Source: Anas platyrhynchos (lineage: Eukaryota; Chordata; Aves; Anseriformes; Anatidae). Taken from it: a DNA stretch of 64,000 bases. A model generated the notes under the pieces. The model had not been told where the DNA came from and searched no databases. It saw nothing but the letters and a program-made list of their open reading frames with translations. A program made the translations under genes and the position numbers. Of the stretch, positions 46,484-57,259 are shown in pieces. Where the stretch lies: NCBI RefSeq assembly GCF_047663525.1, contig NC_092617.1:4592501-4656500 (forward strand), given 5' to 3'. Every line of letters starts with the position of its first letter. Position 1 is the first letter of the stretch.

Positions 46484-47410
46484 ATGCCCAACAGCAGTTC
46501 AGTCAGTGAGTTCCTCCTGCTGGCATTCGCAGACACGTGCGAGCTGCAGCTCCTGCACTTCGCGCTCTTCCTGGGCATCTACCTGGCTGCCCTCCTGGGC
46601 AACGGCCTCATCCTCAGCGCCGTAGCCTGCCACCACCGCCTCCACACCTCCATGTACTTCCTCCTCCTCAACCTCGCCCTCCTCGACCTGGGCTGCATCT
46701 CCACCACTCTGCCCAAAGCCATGGCCAATGCCCTCTGGGACACCAGGGCCATCTCCTATTAAGGATGTGTTGCACAGGTCTTCTTTTTTGTCTTCTTGTT
46801 TGGAGCAGAGTATTCCCTTCTCACTGTCATGGCCTATGACCGCTACGTTGCCATCTGCAAGCCCCTGCACTACTGGAGCCTCGTGGGCAGCAGAGCTTGT
46901 GCCCAGATGGCAGCAGCTGCCTGGGGCAGTGGCTTTCTCAATGCTGTCCTGCACACAGCCAGCACATTTTCCCTGCCCCTCTGCCAAGGCAATGTCCTTG
47001 AACAGTTCTTCTGTGAAATCCCCCAGATCCTCAAGCTCTCCTGCTCAGACTCGTACATAAGGGAAGTTCAACTTTGTACGGTTACTGCTTTTCTATTTGG
47101 GGGTTGTTTTGTTTTCATTGTGGTGTCCTATGTGCGGATCTTCAGGGCAGTGCTGAGGATGCCCTCTGAGCAGGGACGGCAAAAAGCCTTTTCCACGTGC
47201 CTCCCTCACCTGGCCGTGGTCTCCCTCTTTCTCAGCACAGTTATCTTTTCCCACCTGAAGCCCCCCTTGATTTCTTCCCCTTCCCTGGATCTTGTTCTGG
47301 CATTTCTGTACTTGGTGGTGCCTCCAGCACTGAACCCCTTCATCTACAGCATGAGGAGCAAGGAGATCAAGGTTGCCATGTGGAAAGTGACGACTGGGTG
47401 TTTTTCTTAA
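46484..47410 (+). pseudogene. Olfactory receptor, family 14, OR5 pseudogene (one nonsense codon)
   Basis: The 308-codon frame is otherwise intact from ATG to stop, but codon 93 is TAA at 46760-46762 where the paralogs have CAA (Gln, in SYQGC). Translation would end before TM3. No frameshift is present and DRY, KAFSTC and NPFIYSM remain, so the inactivation looks recent. Arg19 is Cys and Pro56 of LHTPMYFF is Ser. The first ~90 codons and the 5' flank follow OR2; the TM5-to-C-terminus part and 3' flank follow OR4. It is therefore a mosaic. Individuals or assemblies might carry the CAA allele. Confidence 0.92.
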
Positions 47411-48205
47411 GCAATATATTGCCTGCCTTCTTTGGTGTATCACTTGTAATGTTGCTCATGATAGGCGAAGCCCGTTGGGTCTTGTGCTGTTGTTTTTTTT
47501 TGTTTTGTTTTGTTTTTTCCAATTTAATTTTATCAAATGTTGTCCACAGAGAAATATAATTCTTCATTTTGCTTGTGTATTTAAACCAATTAAAGTGCCT
47601 TTTCGTCTTATGTCCTTCCTCTGAGGTCTTTTCTGTGGCTGCAGAGGCAGTGCCCATGTGCAGGGTGCAGAGGAAAAGAGTCACGGCCCAGTAGTCCAGC
47701 CCTAGAGCACCAGGACTTGGCACATGCAGAGCTGTTCTCCTACCACTGCCACCCTCTCCTGCTGAGCCCTGCTGGCGGTGTAAGGCCTGGCTGCTCCTGG
47801 AGCTTGGTCCAGTATTGCTGTGTGGCTATGCTGGGACTGCAGGCCAAAGTGCAAGAGCTGAACGCAGCTCTGTGATGTGCTTCCTTGAGCCTCCGGGGTC
47901 CCTGTGCCCATTCCTCATGCTGTGGGGCATCTCAGAGGAGGGCGATGCACTGCAATGCTGAGGTGCCTCCCAGCCTCTGGCAGTGGCTGCAGGAGCCAGA
48001 GGGACCCTGCAAGTGCTGCAGTGCACTGTGTGTGTGCAAGGCAGGGACTCGTGTCTCTGTGCAGCCCAGTGTGGATGAGCAGTGCACGAGGCCAGTTCAG
48101 ATGTTGGCACCTCACAGACCCCCGACATTTCTCTGTGCAGAACTCCAGTAATTACCCCCAGCGTTCCCATGAGATTTCTGTCACCCTCCTTCCACAGGTT
48201 CATTT
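47411..48205 (+). repeat. OR5 3' flank, inverted duplicate of OR4 flank
   Basis: Pairs with 38990-40215 in opposite orientation (see there). Contains a T/G-rich run 'ttttgttttgttttg' at about 47490-47516. Confidence 0.6.
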
Positions 48206-48335
48206 CAAAATGCCTCTCTCTGACTTAACACATTACCCTGCTTTTTGGACTGGTGGGGACAGCAAACTGGTGGCTGTTGGTGACAGGCAACATAGCTTCA
48301 CTAGGGGCAGATCGTGCCTGACAAACCTGGTGGCC
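48205..48335 (+). mobile_element. CR1 fragment
   Basis: GDRQHSFTRGRSCLTNLVA stretch, the counterpart of 38870-38985 in the inverted duplication. It ends where an LTR begins. Confidence 0.75.
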
Positions 48336-48931
48336 TGTGGTGGTTTTACTCAGGTGGGCAGCGGAGCTCCACCACAACCGCTCTCTCACTCCCTCTCTCC
48401 TCAAAGAGGAAGGGGGAGAAAATACAACACACAGAACTCGAGGTTTGAGATGAGAAAGGTTTAATTAAAGGGAAAGGGAATGGGAAGGAAAAACAGATAC
48501 AAAAGAAACTATCAATCCGCGCGGAAGCACAGAGAGAGAGAAAAATTGCTCTCTACTTCCCATCAGCGAGCGACGTTCGGCCACGTCCTGGGAAGCAGGG
48601 CCTCAAAACATGTAGTGGTTGTTCAGGAGGAACAGCCCCCTCCCCCACAAGAGTCCCCCCTTTTATTGCTGAGTGTGACATCAGGTGTTATGGAATATCC
48701 CTTTGGTTGGTTTAGGTCAGCTGCCCTGGCAATGTCCCCTCCCCAACACTTGCCCACCCCCACCCTGCTGGCTCTTGGGGGCTTGGAAGGAGTCGTGATG
48801 CTGTGCCAGCACTACGCAGCAACAGACACAACACTTGAGCGATATCAGTGCTGCTCCAGCTACGAGTGCAGAGCACAGCACTGTGTGGGCTGCTGCAGGG
48901 AAAGGTGACTCCAGCTCAGACAGATCCAACA
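48336..48931 (-). repeat. Solo LTR, minus strand
   Basis: Read on the minus strand: TG at 48931, 'gatattccat…tgatgtcacactcagcaataaaagg' (TATA-like, about 48660), 'taattaaacctttctcatctc' and an end '…aaaaccaccaca' at 48336. About 596 bp. No target-site duplication is visible, and the CR1 on one side does not resume on the other. Confidence 0.7.
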
Positions 48932-49877
48932 CACCCACTGAGCACCTTGTCCCTGCAGATCCCCTGACATTTCCTGGCAGATCCAGATTCCTCTCCAAGC
49001 TGGCATTGGCCATCTGCCCCACTGCAGTGGGCAGTGTTGTCTATTTGGGCATGTGCTGCCACAAAGGAAGTTCTTGGCTTAGCGCTTGGTTCCTCAGGGA
49101 CCACTCTGGGACTCTCAGCCTCTGTCTCTCACTCCATGAAAAAAAACAATAAACAGAAGAGCAGAGAGCAACCTCTTGGCTCTATTTCTGATAGCACATT
49201 AGGAAGAGGTGTCCAGGGTCCTGGGTTTGCCCTGAGCAAGACCCTCTTGCTACTGTGGTGCTAGCAGGGAGGCAGCTGTGACCCAGGGCTGCACAGTGCC
49301 TGCTGCTGCCTGCAGCCACAGGGATGCCACTGCAGAGACAACAGGACTGTCACCAAGGTACACGAGATATCAGGGCTTACCCAGAAAAAAAGAAGCACAA
49401 TGTGGAAGCCAAAAGAGAGCAGCAGGGAAAAGGCCACGTCCTGCTGCTGGCCATGGCCATGGCTCCAGGGAAGCAGCAGCCCCGACCCGAAGGCAGCAGA
49501 GAGGCAGAGCCCAGCGGGCAGGGAGGGGCAGCCCCAACGGCCACCGGGGCTGCTTCTGCATGTGGCAGCTGGGCTCTAGTCCCTGAGCCCCTCCTGTGTG
49601 CTGGGGCTGCTCCCCTAAATCCAGAGGAGATGGGAAGAGGTGGCAGCTGACACCCACAAAGTTCACAGCTTCTTTATTCTATTTATCCACAGAGAACCCA
49701 GTTCTGTAGGTATATTAGATGATTGGGTGACAGACAATAAATAATTAGTAGGCAGGAAGACAAGAGTAGAATTCAGTCAAAATGACAAGTTTAAGAAATA
49801 ATTTTAAAAATAATAGAAGAATTACAAGCTGTTGTATGAAGAGGTTTTTCAGAAAACCTGTTCGTTTTATAGGCACA
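48932..49877 (-). repeat. 3' flank of the OR remnant
   Basis: About 49300-49877 is the reverse complement of the OR7 3' flank (61944-62480), including an AATAAA signal at 49673-49678 (minus). 48932-49260 is unclassified. Confidence 0.55.
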
Positions 49878-50003
49878 TTATTGGTGCCAAAGTAGGATGT
49901 CTCCAAAGAGTTTCCACAAGGTTTCCTCGAGCTCCTGGTTCCTCATGCTGTAGATGAGGGGGTTCAGTGCTATAGGCACCACCATATACAGAACTGACAT
50001 GGA
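49878..50003 (-). pseudogene. OR14 3'-end remnant
   Basis: About 41 codons: SVLYMVVPIALNPLIYSMRN, then a tail ending LLWHQ and a TAA at 49880-49878. It corresponds to TM7 and the C-terminus of OR7, whose tail also ends LLWHQ. Everything upstream is missing, replaced at about 50003 by ERV sequence on the same strand. Confidence 0.85.
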
Positions 50004-51275
50004 ATATTCTCTGCAGGGGCTACTTGCACTGCTGCAGCTCCTTTCTCTGACCCAGCCACAGGAGCCGGAGCAGCTGCAGGAGCAGGAGCTGGAGCGGCTG
50101 CAGGGTCCATCATAGTGGTCGGAGTGGCCGTTGGGTCTGTCACAGGACTTGGAGTGGCTGCAGGGTCTGTCACTAAGTTGGTAGTAGTATCAGCTGCAGC
50201 TCGATAGGCATGGGCCAGACCCCAGCACACTCCAGTGATTTGTGTCACTTTGGAACTGCCAGAGTCATGACACCCTTTTTTCAAGCATTCTACCCATTTT
50301 TTAGGATTTTGCAGTTGTTCAGGGGAGAATTTCCAAAACACTGGAGGTGCCCACTGCTCTAGAAACCTGCCCGTATCCTCCCACACTCCCTGCCACTCAC
50401 AAGTGTCCCGCCTCAGGACAGATCTCTGGATAAAATTCCTAAGTGGTTGTTTAACCTTAAACAAAACCTGAAGCACATTCAGGAGACATAACAACACGAA
50501 CATGCTAGTCTGGGTGTCCCAAGGATATTAAACATCTTGGAGAACTATCGTACCAAGCTCGGAGGATAAGAGGGAGGTGAAGGAGAAAGGAAGGTTGAAT
50601 GAGTAGGAAAAAATGTCTCCTTCTTCCCCCTCCACAGATTGGTTCCCTGACAACAACAAAAATAAATAAATAAATAAATAAAAATAAAGGCAATAGGTGT
50701 AATTGCTAATAGTTTCTGAGATATGGTTTCCAAAGTATAGAGTCGATGACAGTGCTGAGTACAAATACCAGGTTAGGGTCATGACCAGAAATTTCATCGT
50801 CTCATAAGCCACTGTTACACCTCACAATACCATAACAATCTTAAACCAGGGCCCAGAAAGGATAAACAGCATGACAGGGAACACATACAAAAAGTAACGT
50901 GTAATAAAACTCAGTTTGGAAAACAGGTGCAGCAGACTTGATATTAAAGCAATCAGCATTGTGACTAGCAACTATTAAGGAGGTCTAATAGTTATACCAA
51001 TTTTAGCTTAACACACTCTGGTGAGATCTGTCGTTATCTCAACCCTTCGTGCCCCAAGTTGGTTGCTAAAAAGGATCGTTGTGGTTTAACCCGGCCGGCA
51101 GCTAAATACCACACAACCATTAGCTCTAATTAGCTGTAAGCACTGCTCTGCAACAAGTAAAACATCAGCATGTCATCAGCACTCTTCTCATCCTAAGCCA
51201 AAACATAACACCCTACCAGCTACTAGGAGGAAAATTAACACTATCCGAGCTGAAACAAAGACAAATGCTATACCT
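50004..51275 (-). mobile_element. ERV fragment joined to the OR remnant
   Basis: An internally deleted LTR (about 51074-51275; both LTR ends present, middle gone), a leader, then an open frame from 50503 downward. Its 178 codons include CEWQGVWEDTGRFLEQW and a Pro/Ala/Thr-rich repeat tail (DPAATPSPVTDPTATP). This is the gag-like segment also seen at 45300-45560. The frame runs over the junction into OR sequence in a different phase and stops at 49970. An AAAT microsatellite lies at 50660-50690. Confidence 0.7.
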
Positions 51276-51340
51276 AGAGGTCATATATTGCCTGATATTA
51301 ACTTGAGGTAAACTAGAAAAGTGAGATAGCCAAATTATTG

Positions 51341-52273
51341 CTAAGTAAATATTACCACTAGAATCAGTTTCTTCAGTGTGGCTTTCAGCTCCTGGTTCCT
51401 CATGCTATAGATGAGCGGGTTCACTGCTGGAGGCACCACTGAGTACAGAAATGAAACCATCAGGTCCAAGTAAGAAGAGGAGATTGAGGGGGGCTTCAAG
51501 TAGGCAAGTATGGCAGTGCTGACAAAGAGGGAGACCATGGCCAGGTGAGGGAGGCACGTGGAAAAGGCTTTGTGCCGGCCCTGCTCAGAAGGCATCCTCA
51601 GCACTGCCCTGAGGATCTGCACATAGGAAAGCACAATGAAAACAAAACAAACTAATGCTAAACATGCACTAACCACCAGAAGTCCAACTTCCTTTAGGTA
51701 GTCTGAACCTGAACAAGAGAGCTTGAGGATGTGGGGGATCTCACAGAAGAACTGGTCCACAGCATTGCCGTGGCAGAGGGGCAGGGAAAATGTATTAGTA
51801 GTCTGCAGAAGAACATCAAGAAAGCCACTGCCCCAGGCAGCCGCTGCCATCTGGGCACAAGCTCTGCTGCCCAGGAGGCTCCCGTAGTGCAGGGGCTTGC
51901 AGATGGCAACATAGCGGTCGTAGGCCATGGCAGTGAGAATAAAATATTCTGCTGATATAAAGAACAGAAAGAAAAAGACCTGTGTAGCACAGCCTTGATA
52001 GGAGATGGCCCTGGTATTCCAGAGGAAATTGGCCATGGCTTTCGGCACAGTGGTGGAGATGCAGCCCAGGTCAAGGAGGGCGAGGTTGAGGAGGAAGAAG
52101 TACATGGGGGTGTGGAGGCGGTGGTCGCAGGCTACGGCGCTGAGGATGAGGCCGTTGCCCAGGAGGGCAGCCAGGTAGATGCCCAGGAAGAGCGCGAAGT
52201 GCAGGAGCTGCAGCTCGCGTGTGTCTGCGAATGCCAGCAGGAGGAACTCACTCACAGAGCTGATGTTGGGCAT
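51341..52273 (-). CDS. Olfactory receptor, family 14 (gamma-c), OR6
   Basis: A 310-residue receptor. N3-I-S sequon, G39-N40, DRY 119-121, KAFSTCLPHL and NPLIYSMRN all intact. An extra residue lies in the third extracellular Cys region (SCSGSDYLKEVG against SCSDAYLREVG), which explains the length. The C-terminus is hydrophobic (LILVVIFT). An acceptor AG at 52297-52296 lies 22 nt before the ATG. No polyadenylation signal was noticed nearby, and an ERV lies directly downstream. Confidence 0.93.
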   Translation of the reverse strand: MPNISSVSEFLLLAFADTRELQLLHFALFLGIYLAALLGNGLILSAVACDHRLHTPMYFFLLNLALLDLGCISTTVPKAMANFLWNTRAISYQGCATQVFFFLFFISAEYFILTAMAYDRYVAICKPLHYGSLLGSRACAQMAAAAWGSGFLDVLLQTTNTFSLPLCHGNAVDQFFCEIPHILKLSCSGSDYLKEVGLLVVSACLALVCFVFIVLSYVQILRAVLRMPSEQGRHKAFSTCLPHLAMVSLFVSTAILAYLKPPSISSSYLDLMVSFLYSVVPPAVNPLIYSMRNQELKATLKKLILVVIFT

Positions 52274-52865
52274 CTGTTATTTCTGTGAAGTGGTCCTGCA
52301 CAAAGAGAAAGAATAGTAATAATGTACAGCAGACATATCAGAGGAAAATTCAATTGTTTAAAACCGTCAAACAGATTTTCCACTTGCAGGCAGTTATTTT
52401 GAAGTTCCCTTTAATGACTTCCCGCTGATACTGAGTCTCTCTGAGAGAAGAGTGTTCTTCTGTGGGCAATGGAAGAATCAGTCCTGCACTACAGCTCAAG
52501 GTAACAACATGGTAGGAACATGGGGCAGTCTCAGATTCACTTCAGTTCATATCAGATTTCCCCAGTTTTGCTCAAAGTTCATCACAGAGCAGACACATGG
52601 AGATTTATGTCTTTGTTTATTTGTTTGTTTGATTTGTACTCTTTGTTCAGCTGCTCCACCACATCTGAGGAGTCCTAAGGCATAAATCCTGGGCATTCAG
52701 CTGCACTCCAAGTGAAACCTTGTAGATCTTCAGAGTCACAGATACTGCATTTTAGAGCAGAGTGCCCTTCAGAGAGGAGAGGCAGTCAGTCCATCAGTTC
52801 TGGTCTCAGCTGCCCTGTGTTGGCCGGTCTTTGAGCTACAGGACAATTCTCCTCCTATGTTCTTG

Positions 52866-53075
52866 GAGTCATAGAATCATAGAACATCCTGACTTGGAAG
52901 GGTTGCACAAGGATCATCAGATCCCACCCCTGAATCTGTACATGACCACCCAAAAATCAGTCCATATGCATGAGGGGGTTGCCCAAATGTTTGAATTCTG
53001 ACAGCCCCAGTGCTGTGACCACTTCCCTGTGGTGCCTGTTCCAGTGCCTATAGAACCTGGACACTTCTGAGTTTT
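52866..53075 (-). mobile_element. CR1 3' end, old
   Basis: 'agtcatagaatcatagaacatcctgacttgg' then diverged CR1 3' sequence including 'ccctgtggtgcctgttccagtg'. Confidence 0.75.
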
Positions 53076-53079
53076 TCTA

Positions 53080-53940
53080 AAACAGAAATTCTGGGCATTC
53101 CCCCTGCACTTGAAGGGAAACTTTGTGTCTGCTCAGAGAAAAAGGGACTGTCCCTACAGTGCAGAGCGTCCTTTAGTGAGGACAGACAATCTGTCCATCA
53201 GTGCTGGTCTCAGCCGCCCTGTGAGAGCTGCAGGAAAGTTGGACTCAGTTGTTCATCTGAAAGGAACCTGAACACTGCTGAGAGCAGAGGAATCCAGGCT
53301 CAAAGTGCCCATCTCCACACCCCTCACCCTGTCCCTCCACTCAAGCACACCGAGGGCTCATGCCATGGGCATGTGAAACCCCCACCCCCAGCCAGCCTGG
53401 GAACAAGACCAGAAGCAGCACGGCCAGCTGGAGAAGCCAGGAGGAATGCCAACGTGCCGCTGCCAGGGGAGGCAAGGCCAGGGAGGGACAGACGGACACT
53501 CAGCAGACCCTCCTGTGCTGCAGCTCTGCCTGCAGACGAGGCAGCTCCTTATCATTGCAAATGATCTGTGATCATCTCAAACTGTCAGAGACCCCCCAAA
53601 GACAGAGCACTGGGCATTGGAGGGTTTGCAGCTTCTAAAGATCAGCTAGGATAAAACCTGAGAGGACCACAATGATGATGTTGGTGCTGTCTGTGGGCTG
53701 AGGTGTGGGAAGGGACTTCATGAAGTTCATTGATGAAATATCGATCCCTCACTGCAATACTCTAGCAGTCTCAGTCTGCAGTACAAACCTGACCACCTAT
53801 TACCATGAAACTGGCATCCACTCTACCACAGGTATCTGCAAGCACAAGCTACAGTAAAAGTCTTGTCTTTCAGGTAGCCCCTGCCTTGGTCTTCCTTTTG
53901 AAAAATCCAATCATATATACCATTCTTTAAAATATCTTCT
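53080..53940. other. Unclassified sequence
   Basis: No gene, transposon or tandem repeat that I recognise. The word 'ctgggcattc' with a neighbouring 'cactt' recurs at 52690 and 53095, hinting at an old local duplication. Confidence 0.3.
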
Positions 53941-54529
53941 ACTCCTACCTGGAGAAACAGAGAGACCCACCCTGACAGATGCCATCAGCCATGTGATGTG
54001 CCAGCTGTAGAAGACCCCTCTGGCAACCCCACCTGCATGGCCCTGCTGCCAGAGCCTCACGGTGCCAAGAGCCTGCAGATGTGTCCTGCCACACGCTGCC
54101 CTCTGTTGTTGCGCTCCTCAGTGCCTCCAAGCCCTCTCTCCTTGTCTCCTCTCTGTGTGCCAGCTGCGGTCAGAGCCCCCAGCCCTGCTGCGCTGTGCAG
54201 AGGAGCTGCTCCTGGGCACAGCTGTCTCTCTGCAGCGCTTACCAGGAGCTCCCCTTGGGCCCAGGAGCCCGGCCCAGCTCAGCAGCACAGCACCCGACCA
54301 TGGCATCGCTTGCTCTGTGCCCTTGGGCTCCCTGGAGGTGTCCCCAAGGCCTCAGGGCTGACAGCTCCCCAAGGCAGCAGGGTCTCTGCTGGGGTGTGCT
54401 GATTGAGGCAGACTGAATTCATCACTGTCTTCTCCTTGATGAATTTGGGAGAGACTGATTTTATGCTATTATAGTTTGATTGTCAAACATGAGTACAAAT
54501 GATTCCCTCCCTTAACTCCTATTGTGGAG

Positions 54530-55150
54530 GAATGAGCTAGCCTTAAAGCTAGCTCTCTAACCAAACTTAAACGAAAAGCCTCAAAACTTGTCCTTATCCC
54601 AGAACCTGAGCAGGCATCTTGAGCAGAACACTAATCCCTCACTCAGAGCCTTTGCTATTCCCTTAACCCTGGATGGTGACCTCTAATTCCTAAACATTAA
54701 TCTGATCATCTAACCCCCAAAGCCCCCCACCATGCACACAGCACATCTCAGCTTCAACCCCACTCCTACCCCTAACTTCAGCTGCTTGTCCCCTTGGGGC
54801 ATGGCAGGGACTGTGACGTCCTGCAGCAGTCCCATGGCATTGGAAGAGGCATGTGAGGTGACAGGTATCTGATCAGATCAGAGGCCACAAGGAGAAGCTA
54901 GCTGGGAATGCTGGGATGAGGTCAGGTGTGCCTCTGGATCTGCTGGGCCTGCAGGAGGCACTTGGCTCTGACGGAGGCTGGGAGGTCACTTCTGTCTCTG
55001 GAGCTAACAGACCAGCAGCAGGAATGTGGCACAAATATGGACCATAAAGAGCAGAAGCATGCTCAAGGCATTGAAGAAGATGGTGAGGCACCTTCTGTTC
55101 TGGTCAGGTGAGAGACCACAGGAAGGCTGATGGCATGGGAGTCATGGTTG
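54530..55150 (+). repeat. Diverged B+A composite
   Basis: 54540-54780 carries the CTAACCC-type words and 'gagcagaacactaa' of repeat B. 54780-55060 carries 'ggcagggactgtgacgtc' and 'ggaggtcacttctgtctctgg' of repeat A. The most diverged copy in the window. Confidence 0.5.
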
Positions 55151-55159
55151 AAGTATAGT

Positions 55160-56560
55160 TTGTGAGACCATAGAATCAGAGAATGGCTCCTGTTGGAAGG
55201 GACCTTAAAGGTCACCTAGTTTGAATCTCCCGGCCATTAACAGGGATGTCATTAGCAGGGATGCCTCCTATGAGATCAGGTTGTCCAGGACCTCACATAA
55301 CCTGCACTTGTTCAGCTCCAGGGATGGGGCACCTCTGAGATCTCTCAGCAACCTGTTCCAGTATCTCACTACCCACTAATTGAAGAAATTTTCTCCTCAG
55401 CTCTAAGCTAAATCTTCCCTCTTTTAGCTTAAAACCATTCCCCCTTGTCCTGTCATTATCTGAGTGAGGAAAGAGTCACTCTCCATCTTTTTATAAGCCC
55501 CTTTTAATATTGAAAAGCCACAAAGAGTTCACCCCTGAGCCTTCTTTTCTCCAGGCTGAACAGCCCCAGCTCCATTGAGCACCACGCTCTGGGTGTGACC
55601 TTCAGGCCAACTCCTTATCCAATGAATGGTTCACCCATCAAATGCGTATCTCTCTAGTTTGGAGACAAGGATGTCATGTGGGACAGTGTCAGTGGTCTTA
55701 CAGAAGTCCAAGTAGATGATATAGGCTGGTCTTCTCTTGTTGTCTGATGTGATCACTCCACTGTAGAAAGCCATCACATTGGTTAGGCATGATTTCCTCT
55801 TCGGTGAAGCCATGCTGTCTGTCTGAGATCACCTCTTTGTCTTGCATGTGCCTTGACATCGATTCCAGGAGGATCTTTTCCATGATCTTTTCAGGCACAG
55901 AGGTGAGGCTCACCATTCGGTAGTTCTATGGGTTCTCATTTCTACCCTTTTTAAAAATGGAAGTGATGTTTCCTTTTTCCAGTCAGCAGAGACTTCACCT
56001 GACTGCCAGGACTCTTCAAATATGATGGAGAGAGGCTTGGAAACTACATCAGCCAGTTCCCTCAGGACCCTGGAATGCAAGTCATCAGGCCCAATAGACT
56101 TGTACTTGTTGAATTCCATCAGGTGGTCTCAATCCTCCTCTTCACTTGGAGTGGGTGGGACTTTGCCCCCCAGCCTCCATCTATGGCTTCAGGGAATGAA
56201 AGTCTTGGGAAGCCTGACTGGCAGGGAAGACTGAGGCAAAGATGTTGTTGAGTCCCTCTGCCTTCTCCATGTCTGTTATTACCAGTTCACCCTTCTCATC
56301 CATCAGAAGAGGGTACACTCTCCTTGGCCTTTCTTTTCTGAGCGATGTATCTACCGAATCTCGTCCTGTTATTATTTTCATCCCCTGCTAAGCTCAGTTC
56401 CATCCGTGCCTTAGCTTTCCTTATCCTATCCTTCCACATCTGAAACTGAAACTTGTGAGAGAGCCTGAGAAAAGTAGCCCTGCATCCATAGAAGCCATTT
56501 GGGAAACAAAACTTGTAGGTTGGAAGCATGATTTTGTGGAGGTGCAGAGCTGATGGGCAC
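55160..56560 (-). mobile_element. CR1 LINE, ~1.4 kb, degraded
   Basis: On the minus strand from 56560: [73 protein letters not shown]…DRQHGFTEE and [23 protein letters not shown]. Then it skips the catalytic region and ends with the 3' end at about 55165. The frame changes several times, and a large piece of reverse transcriptase including the FADD motif is missing. Confidence 0.88.
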
Positions 56561-56672
56561 ATTGCGCAGGATGCGCCTAAAGATCTTTGTGTCCTTTTCC
56601 CTCCTGACTACAATGCCACTTCATTCTCAGGAATGGAGGACCCAACAGAGGTGAGACAGATACACTGAGATC

Positions 56673-56766
56673 ACAGAATCACAGAATCACAGAATTTCTA
56701 GGTTGGAAGAGACCTCAAGATCATCGAGTCCAACCTCTGACCTAACACTAATAGTCCCCACTAAAT
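56673..56766 (-). mobile_element. CR1 3' tail
   Basis: Three 'cacagaat' units then 'ttctaggttggaagagacctcaagatcatcg'. Same subfamily as 23905-24047 and 17313-18262, very little diverged. Confidence 0.85.
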
Positions 56767-56779
56767 GGAGGTGGTAAAT

Positions 56780-57255
56780 GTCATCAGAAAGCTGATCCCA
56801 GTAAGATATGGGGAGGTCAGAAGCAGCCTGGACAAGAGACATGTGAGATTATGGGGTGGTAAGAGGAGCATGGCCAGCACAAATTAATGATTTCATAGAG
56901 GTAAGAGCATTCATGCAATGCCAATGCTGTAGTAAGACTGACTTAAAACAGTAATGTATGTCCTTCACCTTACTGGGAACAGTGATTTTAATCCCTAAAC
57001 CTAAATGCTACTACAACACTCTGAAAGGAATCAATTTTCTCTCTTGATAACCGTAATGCCTTCACCTAACACTAACATTAAAATGCTCTATTTAACCCTA
57101 AACTCCTTGGCAGACGTAAAACACCCGTAAACCACGGAGCTTGTCCATACCTCAACCACAGATGTGACAGCATAAGCAGAACACCAAACAATCCCACTAA
57201 AACTTTGCTTAATCTCTAACCCAGAAAGCAAAAAGAGATACCGAGGGAGCTATAG
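56780..57255 (+). repeat. Dispersed repeat 'B' copy
   Basis: 'catcagaaagctgatcccagtaagat' onwards. Ends at repeat A. Confidence 0.6.
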
Positions 57256-57259
57256 AAAG

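Larger units (their letters stand above)
52296..54420 (-). promoter_or_regulatory. OR6 upstream region with distant conserved module
   Basis: The module (53945-54420) is an inverted copy of the OR2/OR5 block: palindrome 54201-54213, GGTAAGC donor (GT 54242-54241), signal-peptide-like frame 54118-54306 (minus). The candidate intron of 1,947 nt is longer than in OR2 because about 1.3 kb (52400-53940) of other sequence lies inside, including a CR1 tail. Confidence 0.45.

Noticed and set aside
54062..54361. Open frame with RSEPPALLRCAEELLLGTA seen upstream of several ORs
   Set aside because: Antisense to the OR upstream module; it recurs because the DNA module recurs, and the reading frame is not kept at OR4.
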